A DNA stretch of 7,120 bases from Candidatus Hydrogenedentota bacterium (lineage in GTDB: Bacteria; Hydrogenedentota; Hydrogenedentia; Hydrogenedentales; CAITNO01), in contig JAKPUV010000841.1 of NCBI GenBank assembly GCA_029554925.1, positions 1 to 7,120 on the forward strand. Direction: 5' to 3'. Each line of letters starts with the position of its first letter. The stretch's first letter is position 1. Positions 1 to 5,728 of this stretch are shown here, piece after piece. Both the position numbers and the translations under genes were made by a program. The notes below the pieces were generated by a model. The model did no database searches. It had not been told where the DNA came from and saw nothing but the letters and a program-made list of their open reading frames with translations.

Positions 1-2121
1 ATCCTGCTGCGCTACCAGTCGCTGACCAGCGCGTCGCGCATGATCATGGACAGGCCGCTGCTGGGGCACGGGCCCGGACTTTACAAGATGGACAACCCGG
101 CCTACTGGACCCCCTACGAGCGCGAGTATTTCGCCTCGGAGTCCCAGTACAACCACCACGTGCACAACGATCCCCTGGAGATCGGCGTGGACGCGGGGCT
201 GGTGGCCGCGGGGGCCTGGCTGGCCCTGCTGGTTTTCGCCGTGGGACACGCCCTGGTGCTGGCGTTCTCCTCGGAGTACCGCGCCGGCCGCCGGACGGGA
301 TACGCGCTGGCCGCCGTGTTTGCCGCCTTCGCGGTGGACGGCCTTTTCGGGTTCAACCTGCGCCTGCCTGTTTCGGGCGCCCTGTTCTTCCTGCTGCTCG
401 GGGCGCTGGAGGGGATCGCGTCGGAGCGGGCGGACACGCAAGCGCAGGCGTCCGCGCCCGCCGGCCCCGGCTGGCCGCTCATCGCGTGCGCGCTGCTGCT
501 CCTGGCCGCCCAGGCCGCGGTGGCCTCGACGCAGTTCGCCTCGGAATACCGCCTCAAGACGGGACTCAGCGCGCAGGAGGCCGGGAACCGGCCCCTGGCC
601 GCAGCCCAGTACCGCGCCGGATGGCGGCTTTCCCCGTGGAACTGGAAGTTTCCCTGGCGGCTGGGCCAGCTGGCCATGCTGGACGGGAACATGGAGGAGG
701 CGGCCGCGCACTTCACCAAAACCCTCGCCCTGAACCCGCGCCACCTCATGGCGCGCATTCCCCTGGCGGAGACGCAGCTTCAGCGGGTGGAGCGCATGGA
801 CCGCTCCGACCCCGGGGCGCTCAAAGAGGCGCTGGCCCTGCTGGAGGAGGCCTTCCAGCACGGGGAGGCGCAGCGGGCGCTGTGTCCGGAGATGGCGGAG
901 GCCTCCGATGTGCTGGGGAGGACCGCTGCCCTCACGGCGGAGCTGCTCGCCAAAGGCGAAAGCCCGCAGGCGCGGGACCGCGCGCGGGACTACTGGCAAC
1001 AGGCCCGGACGCATCTGGAGCGGGCGGCCGGCAGCAACCGTTCCCGGAAGAACCGCCCCGCCATCTACCGCAACCTCGCGCGGGTGTGCATGTCCCTGGA
1101 AGACTGGGAGGGGGCCGAGGAGGCCCTCGTGCGCGCGGCCAGGATCAACCCCGAGGACAGCGAGACCTGGCCGCTGTTCCTGGAGTTTGCGAACACCACC
1201 CGGCGCTTTGACCGCCTGCGCACGGCCCTCGACGAGCGCGTTGACCGGCTGCGCCGCGCCGCCGCGCCCGACACCGACGCCCTGGCCACCGCGCAGCTTT
1301 TCCTTGCCAGCGTGATGGAGACCGGCTTCCAGGACATGGACGCCTCGGAGAACGCCCTCGCCGCGGCGGTTCACAACGCCCCCCGGCGTCCCGAGGTGTG
1401 GACCAATCTCGCCCGCTTCGCCTTTTCCGCCGGCCGGGCGGAGTTCCTCAAGGCCCAGGTCACGCGTTCCTGCGACGCCCTTGCCCGGCGCACCCCCCCG
1501 GAGGAGCCGCTGCCCCAGGTCGCCGCCGTGAATGCCGTGCTCACGCGCGGTCCCGAGGCGATGGAAAACGCCACCCTGGTGCTGGCGGGCGCCGTGCGCT
1601 CGCTGCCCCCGCGAAAGGCGCTCCCCCCCTCCCAGGCCTACGGGTGGGCCGCCTACCTGCTCGGCGAAACCCTCCAGCGCTCCGATCCCGCCGCCCCCGG
1701 CAGGTGCGCCGCCGCCTTCAACCTGTCCATGGTCTTCGGCGGCATCGGCCAGCCCGGACCGGCCGAGGCCCTGCTGCGGCTGGCGGATTCCTGTCTGCCG
1801 GACGACATGCGCGTGGCCCTTGCCCTCCAGTGGGCCGACCTGCGCGCCATGCAGGAGCGCCATGCCGAGGCCGTGGCCGTGCTCGACGAGGCCCTGCGCG
1901 CGCACCCCGGAAACCTGGAACTGCGCTGGTCCCGCGCCCGGGCGCTCTGCAAGCAGGGCCGCCGGGAGGACGCCCTCACCGAATACGAGGGGCTGGCCGC
2001 CGAGACCGACATGGACGCCCAGAGCAGGGAACTGCTCACCCGGGAGCTTGAGGCCGCACGAGAGGCCCGCGAAGCCGGCGCTCCCTCCGTGCCGCCCTCC
2101 CCAGGGCCGGCCGTCCCCTGA
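1..2121 (+). CDS. O-antigen ligase/polymerase-like membrane protein with C-terminal TPR region, 5' end outside window
   Basis: The frame is open from base 1, so the start lies upstream and the ATG at 40 is internal. About 706 residues are visible. Counting from that ATG, residues 9-16 (GHGPGLYK) and 42-60 (HNDPLEIGVDAGLVAAGAW) match the late periplasmic-loop pattern of the Wzy_C/WaaL superfamily: a GxGxG-like turn, then HNDxL followed by a glycine-rich membrane helix. Hydrophobic segments follow at about 52-76, 86-107, 108-128 and 145-163. From about 165 to 680 the protein is soluble-looking and Ala/Leu/Arg-rich with TPR-like helix pairs, for example around 354-377 (DWEGAEEALVRAARINPED) and near the C-terminus (AEAVAVLDEALRAHPGN). 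It ends in a Pro/Ala-rich tail. Known members of this superfamily join or polymerise surface glycan chains in the inner membrane; that this one does so is inferred. The TPR part probably sits in the periplasm and binds partners. The N-terminal half of the membrane domain is not visible, so ligase and polymerase cannot be told apart. Confidence 0.8.
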   Translation: MLLRYQSLTSASRMIMDRPLLGHGPGLYKMDNPAYWTPYEREYFASESQYNHHVHNDPLEIGVDAGLVAAGAWLALLVFAVGHALVLAFSSEYRAGRRTGYALAAVFAAFAVDGLFGFNLRLPVSGALFFLLLGALEGIASERADTQAQASAPAGPGWPLIACALLLLAAQAAVASTQFASEYRLKTGLSAQEAGNRPLAAAQYRAGWRLSPWNWKFPWRLGQLAMLDGNMEEAAAHFTKTLALNPRHLMARIPLAETQLQRVERMDRSDPGALKEALALLEEAFQHGEAQRALCPEMAEASDVLGRTAALTAELLAKGESPQARDRARDYWQQARTHLERAAGSNRSRKNRPAIYRNLARVCMSLEDWEGAEEALVRAARINPEDSETWPLFLEFANTTRRFDRLRTALDERVDRLRRAAAPDTDALATAQLFLASVMETGFQDMDASENALAAAVHNAPRRPEVWTNLARFAFSAGRAEFLKAQVTRSCDALARRTPPEEPLPQVAAVNAVLTRGPEAMENATLVLAGAVRSLPPRKALPPSQAYGWAAYLLGETLQRSDPAAPGRCAAAFNLSMVFGGIGQPGPAEALLRLADSCLPDDMRVALALQWADLRAMQERHAEAVAVLDEALRAHPGNLELRWSRARALCKQGRREDALTEYEGLAAETDMDAQSRELLTRELEAAREAREAGAPSVPPSPGPAVP

Positions 2122-2207
2122 GCGCAACAAACTTGCTTTGTCACCGCCCCTTCTGATACATTTCCCCGTGACTGGACGTGGTTTTCGCGGCAAGTTTTTC
2201 AATACGT

Positions 2208-2285
<78 letters not shown>

Positions 2286-2295
2286 TTGTAAGTTC

Positions 2296-2343
2296 AACCG
2301 CCGCAAGGGCTTGAGAGAACAGGCCCTTGCGGCGGTTTTGTTT
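2296..2343 (+). terminator. Rho-independent terminator after tRNA-Pro
   Basis: A perfect 15-bp stem (2296-2310 with 2323-2337) encloses a 12-nt loop and runs into TTTTGTTT. It begins 11 bp after the CCA end of the tRNA, so it very likely ends the tRNA transcript and separates it from the transporter operon. The AA of the left arm opposite the T run also gives it some capacity on the other strand. Confidence 0.9.
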
Positions 2344-2383
2344 CGGTCTGAGACTTTGGCGCGCAGCAAGCGCACCGCGCGGT

Positions 2384-2411
2384 TTGGTTTCCTTCACGAC
2401 CCTGCTATAAT
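2384..2411 (+). promoter_or_regulatory. Candidate sigma-70-type promoter of the transporter-kinase operon
   Basis: A perfect TATAAT lies at 2406-2411 in otherwise GC-rich DNA. A weak -35 candidate, TTGGTT (2384-2389), lies 16 bp upstream. Initiation would be near 2418, giving a leader of about 55 nt before the transporter ATG at 2474. The -10 match is strong and the -35 poor, so an activator may be needed. The location between the tRNA terminator and the operon fits. Confidence 0.5.
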
Positions 2412-2449
2412 CCGAATCCGGGTTTGGCGTTTCGGCGTGCCGAATCCGG
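2412..2449 (+). repeat. Direct 10-bp repeat with internal dyad in the operon leader
   Basis: CCGAATCCGG occurs at 2412-2421 and again at 2440-2449. Between and overlapping them is the dyad TTCGGC-GT-GCCGAA (2431-2444). Both sit between the -10 box and the ribosome-binding site (about 2457-2466) of the transporter gene, where an operator or a leader hairpin could act. A regulatory role is inferred from position only. Confidence 0.35.
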
Positions 2450-2473
2450 CCGCAGGGCGGAAAGGGACACGGG

Positions 2474-4063
2474 ATGAGGGTGTTGGATTTTTTCCGGACC
2501 GGTCCGGACCGGCCGCTGCTGGGGGATGAGGGGGAAATCCGGCGCATCTATGAGCGGAAACGGAAGACGGTCTTCTTCGGGCTGGTCTTCGGGTACAGCT
2601 TCTTCTACGTCTGCCGTCTCACGATCTCCATCGCCAAGAAGCCCATCGTGGACTCGGGGGTGCTCGACCCGGAGCAGCTGGGCACCATCGGCTTTGCCTT
2701 CTTCATGGTCTACGCCTTCGGCAAGCTGATCAACGGGTTTCTTGCGGACCGCAGCCACATCGGGCGGTTCATGTCCACGGGACTGCTGGTGTCGGCGGTC
2801 ACGGTGGTGCTGTTCGGGTTCACGAACGCCTTTCCCCTCTTTGTCGTGATCTGGGGTGTCGGCGGGTGGTTTCAGGCGATGGGCTCCGCGCCGAGCGGCG
2901 CGTCCATCTCGCAGTGGTTCAGCAACCGGGAGCGGGGCAGGCGGTACAGCATCTGGAGCTGCGCGCACCCCACCGGCGAGGGGATCAGCATGGTGGTGAC
3001 CGCCACCATCATCTCCTATCTGGGCTGGCGCTGGGGCTTCTGGATCGCGGGCGGCGTCTCGCTCGTTGTCGCGCTGCTGCTGTTCAAACTGCTGGCGGAC
3101 CGGCCCCGGGCCTACGGGCTGCCCGCGGTGGCCGACTACAAGGACGACCACCCGGTGGAGGCGGCGCGCGTGTGCAGCGCGGAGGATGATGTGAACCGGG
3201 CGCAGTTCTCGGTCCTCCTGAACCCGTACATGTGGGTGCTGGGCCTGGCCTGCACGGCGGTGTACATCGCCCGCTACGGCGTGAACAGCTGGGGCCCCAT
3301 GTACCTCCAGGAGGCGAAGGACTACACCCTCATCACGGCGGGGCTGGTCCTGGGCTGGGCAAAACTCTTCGAACTTTTGGGGGCCATCACGTCGGGGCTC
3401 GTGTCCGATTTCTTCTTCGGCGCGCGGCGCAACGTCCCCACGCTGCTCTACGGGCTGGTCATGACCTCCGGGCTCCTCGTGCTGTACCTCAGCCCGTCCA
3501 CCCACCTCGCCGACCTCGACCTGTCGGCCCGGAACGCGCTCGCCGCCGGGCCCGTGGAAGCGCAGGTGCGGCAGCTTTTCGAGGAGAAGGGCATCGCGCT
3601 GCCGGCCCTCGCCACGGTAGAGGCCTTTCCGGCGGACGGCGACAAGCCGGCCGTGTGGCTGGTGAAGAACGACCGCTGGTATCTCTTCTGGACGGGCTAC
3701 GCCGTCGAGGAGGCGCCGGCGCGGCTCAAGGTGACGGCGAAGTACCGGCTGGCCCACCTGGCGGGGGTGGCGCTGTTCTGTTTCGGCCTGGGGGGCACGC
3801 TGGTGTTCGTCGGCGGCCTTATCGCCATGGACATCTGCTCCAAGCGGGCCAGCGGCGCGGCCATGGGCATGGTCGGCATGTTCAGCTACCTCGGCGCGGC
3901 GGTGCAGGACTGGGTCAGCGGAAAACTCATCCAAGCGGGGGCCGCCACGGTGGACGGCCGGCTTGTGCACGACTTCGACAACGCCTTCCTGTTCTGGATC
4001 GGCGCGGGGGTGGCGGCGGTGCTGCTGCCCTGCCTGCTCTGGAACGTGCGGGCAAAGGACTGA
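2474..4063 (+). CDS. MFS transporter of the organophosphate:Pi antiporter family (GlpT/UhpC-like)
   Basis: The 529-residue product is an inner-membrane major facilitator. The N-terminal cytosolic segment RRIYERKRKTVFFGLVFGYS and the first helix (about 32-48), with FYVCRLTISIAKKP, are typical of the OPA family, which exchanges glycerol-3-phosphate or hexose phosphates for phosphate or senses them (UhpC). A motif-A-like GFLADRSHIGRF stands at 88-99. Helices are seen near 68-88, 100-117, 121-139, 170-188, 187-207, 252-270, 286-309, 322-340, 428-452, 458-477 and 503-524. Family members are usually about 440-460 residues. The extra length lies mainly at about 341-427, a hydrophilic insertion between TM9 and TM10, predicted periplasmic. 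The start is supported by a purine-rich AAAGGG about 7 bases upstream. The stop is followed after 5 bp by the kinase gene, so the two are surely co-transcribed. Family assignment is secure; substrate and transporter-versus-sensor role are open. Confidence 0.9.
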   Translation: MRVLDFFRTGPDRPLLGDEGEIRRIYERKRKTVFFGLVFGYSFFYVCRLTISIAKKPIVDSGVLDPEQLGTIGFAFFMVYAFGKLINGFLADRSHIGRFMSTGLLVSAVTVVLFGFTNAFPLFVVIWGVGGWFQAMGSAPSGASISQWFSNRERGRRYSIWSCAHPTGEGISMVVTATIISYLGWRWGFWIAGGVSLVVALLLFKLLADRPRAYGLPAVADYKDDHPVEAARVCSAEDDVNRAQFSVLLNPYMWVLGLACTAVYIARYGVNSWGPMYLQEAKDYTLITAGLVLGWAKLFELLGAITSGLVSDFFFGARRNVPTLLYGLVMTSGLLVLYLSPSTHLADLDLSARNALAAGPVEAQVRQLFEEKGIALPALATVEAFPADGDKPAVWLVKNDRWYLFWTGYAVEEAPARLKVTAKYRLAHLAGVALFCFGLGGTLVFVGGLIAMDICSKRASGAAMGMVGMFSYLGAAVQDWVSGKLIQAGAATVDGRLVHDFDNAFLFWIGAGVAAVLLPCLLWNVRAKD

Positions 4064-4068
4064 GAAAC

Positions 4069-4926
4069 ATGCCCCATTACGACCTGCTCGTCCTCGGCGC
4101 CGTGTCCAAGGACATCATCATCACCCCCGAAGACGTGGAGCACTCCGTCGGCGGCGCGGTGGTCTACTCCTCCGTCGCCCTGCGCCACCTGGGGGCGAAG
4201 CTCCTGGCGGTGACAAAGCTGCACCCGGACGACCGGGCGGCCCTGGAGGTCTTCGACCGCCACGGCGTGCCGTACCTCGTCCGGGAGTCCCGCACCACGA
4301 CGTCCATCCGGAACACCTACCACACGGCGGACCGGGACCGGCGCACCTGCGAGGCCCTGGGCATGGCCGAGCCGTTCACCCTGGCGGACGTGCCCGCGGA
4401 CGCCACGGCGGACGTGTACTACCTGGGCGGGCTCATGAAGGGCGAGTTCCCGGAGGAGGTCGTGCTGGAGATGTGCGCCCGGGGCCGGGTCGCCATTGAC
4501 GCGCAGGGCTTCATGCGGGTCAACGACAACGGCCCCATGGTCTTCCGCGACTGGGACCGGAAGCGCGAGGTCATCCGCGCCGTCCACTACCTGAAGACCG
4601 ACCACGCCGAGGCGGAAACCCTTACGGGCAAGAGCGACCGCCGCCGCGCGGCGGAAATCCTGGCCTCCTGGGGGGCGAAAGAGGTCATGCTCACGCACCA
4701 CACCGAGGTGCTGGTGTGGGCCGAGGGAGCAATCCACGCCGCGCCCTTCACGGCCCGAAACCTCTCCGGGCGCACCGGGCGCGGCGACACCTGCTTCGCC
4801 TCGTACTGCTATTGGCGCCGGAACCATTCGGCGGAGGAGGCCTGCCGGTTTGCCGCAGCCGTCACCTCGCGGAAGATGGAACGTCCAGGCCCCTTCAGTG
4901 GAACCATTGAGGACGCCGACGAGTAG
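4069..4926 (+). CDS. PfkB/ribokinase-family carbohydrate kinase
   Basis: The 285-residue product is a cytosolic kinase of the PfkB superfamily, which transfers ATP phosphate to a sugar or related hydroxyl. The N-terminal strand LLVLGAVSKDIII (6-18) and the GG at 28-29 followed by VVYSSVALRHLGAK match the substrate-lid and first-signature region. The C-terminal signature is GRTGRGDTCFAS (234-245), where D240 is the expected catalytic base and GRGD replaces the usual GAGD anion hole. LKTDHAEAETLTG (175-187) resembles the N-x-x-E region, with D178 where many members have N. The ATG at 4069 is supported by AAAGGA at 4054-4059, inside the end of the transporter gene, 9 bases away. An open frame extends upstream of this ATG but is a shadow of the transporter. 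The protein is slightly short for the family. The substrate is unknown; pairing with an OPA transporter suggests sugar or polyol phosphate metabolism. Confidence 0.88.
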   Translation: MPHYDLLVLGAVSKDIIITPEDVEHSVGGAVVYSSVALRHLGAKLLAVTKLHPDDRAALEVFDRHGVPYLVRESRTTTSIRNTYHTADRDRRTCEALGMAEPFTLADVPADATADVYYLGGLMKGEFPEEVVLEMCARGRVAIDAQGFMRVNDNGPMVFRDWDRKREVIRAVHYLKTDHAEAETLTGKSDRRRAAEILASWGAKEVMLTHHTEVLVWAEGAIHAAPFTARNLSGRTGRGDTCFASYCYWRRNHSAEEACRFAAAVTSRKMERPGPFSGTIEDADE

Positions 4927-4976
4927 CCTTCAGATTGTTCCAAGGATGAAATGCCGGATTTGCAGAAAGGTGTCGG

Positions 4977-5055
4977 GGAGGTGGCACGGGCTTCCAGCCC
5001 GTGATTTGGGTCATGGATGCGGGCCAAGAACCACTGGCTGGAAGCCAGCACCTCC
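4977..5055. repeat. REP-like element: two inverted hairpin units (BIME-type pair)
   Basis: Two related units face each other. GGAGGTG (4977-4983) is mirrored by CACCTCC (5049-5055). The first unit contains a perfect 8-bp hairpin with a TCC loop (4985-5003), and the second a perfect 6-bp hairpin with a GGA loop (5034-5048). The 11-bp core GGCTTCCAGCC (4989-4999) recurs as its reverse complement at 5036-5046. This organisation, two imperfect palindromic units inverted across a short linker, is that of REP pairs. It lies between convergent genes (kinase stop 4926, minus-strand stop 5079), the usual REP site, and may also help stop transcripts. No other terminator is evident after the kinase gene. 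Confidence 0.7.
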
Positions 5056-5078
5056 GGGGGGCTATGACTCCGTCACCA

Positions 5079-5327
5079 TCAATCTTCGTAGGAGAAACTG
5101 AAATCTTCGTCGCCGCCGCCAACGCCGATGCTGTCGAAGTTGTGGTGCTGCACCCACAGGTCGTAGGTTTCCCATGCGTTGACGCTGGAGAAGCGCACGG
5201 AGCCATGCCTGTCGGTTTCTTTCTCGCCAATGAATCCCCCCGCGCCGTGAAGGTCCACCCGGAGCCCCGCAGCCGGACGGCCCTCGCCGTTGGTGAACCT
5301 GATGGACACAGACACCTTCTGGGACAT
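5079..5327 (-). CDS. Small hypothetical beta-rich protein (82 aa), possibly carboxypeptidase-regulatory/Ig-like fold
   Basis: The minus-strand product starts MSQKVSVSIRFTNGEGRPAA and ends in an acidic GGGDEDFSFSYED. The start at 5327 is chosen because AAGGAGG (plus-strand 5337-5343) sits 9 bases before it; upstream in-frame codons have no such site. The alternation of short beta strands with GRPAAGLRVDLHG, GEKETDRHGSVRFSS and YDLWV resembles one beta-sandwich repeat of the carboxypeptidase regulatory or transthyretin-like type, where a turn glycine precedes a 'T-D-x-x-G' strand. There is no signal peptide or membrane segment. It follows the antitoxin-like gene on the same strand after 67 bp, in the position where a toxin would be expected, but it does not look like a RelE/ParE toxin. 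The function is not recognised. Confidence 0.6.
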   Translation of the reverse strand: MSQKVSVSIRFTNGEGRPAAGLRVDLHGAGGFIGEKETDRHGSVRFSSVNAWETYDLWVQHHNFDSIGVGGGDEDFSFSYED

Positions 5328-5353
5328 TGCGCACGCCCTCCTTGTCGGTTGCT

Positions 5354-5398
5354 TCAAGCCTTTCCGGGCCGGCGGCCACAGGCGGTCCGGACCTTCAT
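5354..5398 (-). other. Possible remnant start of a lost toxin gene (ATGA overlap, 14 codons)
   Basis: On the minus strand an ATG at 5398-5396 overlaps the antitoxin stop as ATGA, the usual translational coupling in toxin-antitoxin pairs. It opens with M-K-V-R, a common opening for RelE/ParE-type toxins, but stops after 14 codons. The following sequence resembles no toxin in any frame, so this may be the scar of a deletion. With so few codons, chance is a real alternative. Confidence 0.2.
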
Positions 5399-5631
5399 TG
5401 CGTCTCTGCGGGCCGCCCACCAATAGATGCGGCTTCTTCCAGCGTGTGCGCCTTTAGCTCGCCCCTGTCGTAGGCGTCAAGGCGTTCCTCCGACTCCGCC
5501 GCCCAGGCGGCGTCAACCGAAGCCCGGGGGCCGCCGTCAAAACTCGCCAGCAACTCCTCAATAAGCGTGGCCCGCTCCACGCGGGGAAGGGCCAGTGCCT
5601 TGCTAAAGAGCTTATGTGTTGCGTCCGTCAA
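5395..5631 (-). CDS. Antitoxin-like addiction module protein (Unstab_antitox/TIGR02574 type)
   Basis: The 78-residue product has the family pattern: KALALPRVERATLIEELLAS (12-31), a short linker, then AAWAAESEERLDAYDRGELKA (about 41-61) and a final EEA. Members of this family are small labile antitoxins, normally encoded just upstream of a RelE/ParE-like toxin that they neutralise. The start codon is TTG, read from plus-strand 5631 to 5629. It is preferred because AGGAGG lies 8 bases upstream (plus-strand 5640-5645) and no ATG follows early in frame. Directly downstream there is no recognisable toxin: the next gene is a beta-rich hypothetical. The IS left end begins about 65 bp upstream of the start, on the other side of its promoter. 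It is either an orphan antitoxin or part of a decayed module. Confidence 0.75.
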   Translation of the reverse strand: MTDATHKLFSKALALPRVERATLIEELLASFDGGPRASVDAAWAAESEERLDAYDRGELKAHTLEEAASIGGRPAETQ

Positions 5632-5652
5632 GACCCGTGCCTCCTGCCTTTT

Positions 5653-5661
5653 ATTGTATCA
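5653..5661 (-). promoter_or_regulatory. Extended -10 promoter for the antitoxin-like gene
   Basis: On the minus strand the sequence reads TGATACAAT: a TGn extension followed by TACAAT (5 of 6 to consensus). No good -35 is visible, as is usual for extended -10 promoters. Initiation would fall near 5646, placing the AGGAGG ribosome site (5640-5645) almost at the 5' end of the mRNA and giving a leader of only about 15 nt. Confidence 0.45.
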
Positions 5662-5695
5662 GGCATCCGCCCCGGCCGGCATAAGGCCGCATCGC

Positions 5696-5714
5696 GCCGT
5701 CTAAGATCTTACCG
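5696..5714 (-). repeat. IS left outer end repeat (degenerate)
   Basis: Read on the minus strand it begins CGGTAAGAT, then CTTAGACGGC, matching the right outer copy (CGGTAAGAT, then TAGCAAATGGC) in its inner half and its final GGC. The middle has diverged or shifted by indels. Its plus strand holds TAAGAT (5702-5707), a 4-of-6 match to a -10 box upstream of the transposase gene. Confidence 0.6.
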
Positions 5715-5728
5715 AAGGAGGTATCGTC

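Noticed and set aside
2133..2162. Promoter for tRNA-Pro (TTGCTT, 18 bp, TACATT)
   Set aside because: Only three and four matches to consensus; too weak to list as a feature.
2405..3970. Long open frame (521 codons) on the minus strand opposite the transporter gene
   Set aside because: It is rich in His, Arg, Pro and Gly with no hydrophobic core or motif, and mirrors the GC-rich codon bias of the well-supported plus-strand transporter.
3232..4068. In-frame upstream extension of the kinase frame
   Set aside because: This stretch overlaps the transporter in another frame and translates to Gly/Arg/Ala-rich nonsense; the ATG at 4069 has a proper ribosome site and begins the conserved fold.
3886..4827. 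Minus-strand open frame (313 codons) opposite the kinase gene
   Set aside because: Low-complexity Val/Arg/Gly-rich translation antisense to a clear PfkB kinase; there is no ribosome site or family resemblance.
4977..5055. CRISPR-like repeats
   Set aside because: Only two inverted units with no regular spacers; the structure fits a REP pair instead.
5328..5423. N-terminal extension of the small minus-strand gene to an upstream start at 5423
   Set aside because: It would overlap the antitoxin coding end, has no ribosome site and gives an Arg/Pro-rich leader; the start at 5327 has AAGGAGG at good spacing.
5653..5713. IS left tip near TGTATCAGGC, by analogy with the TGT...ACA ends of many IS
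   Set aside because: It would place the left tip about 59 bp from the outer repeat against about 25 bp on the right, so symmetry fails and the left boundary is kept near 5696.
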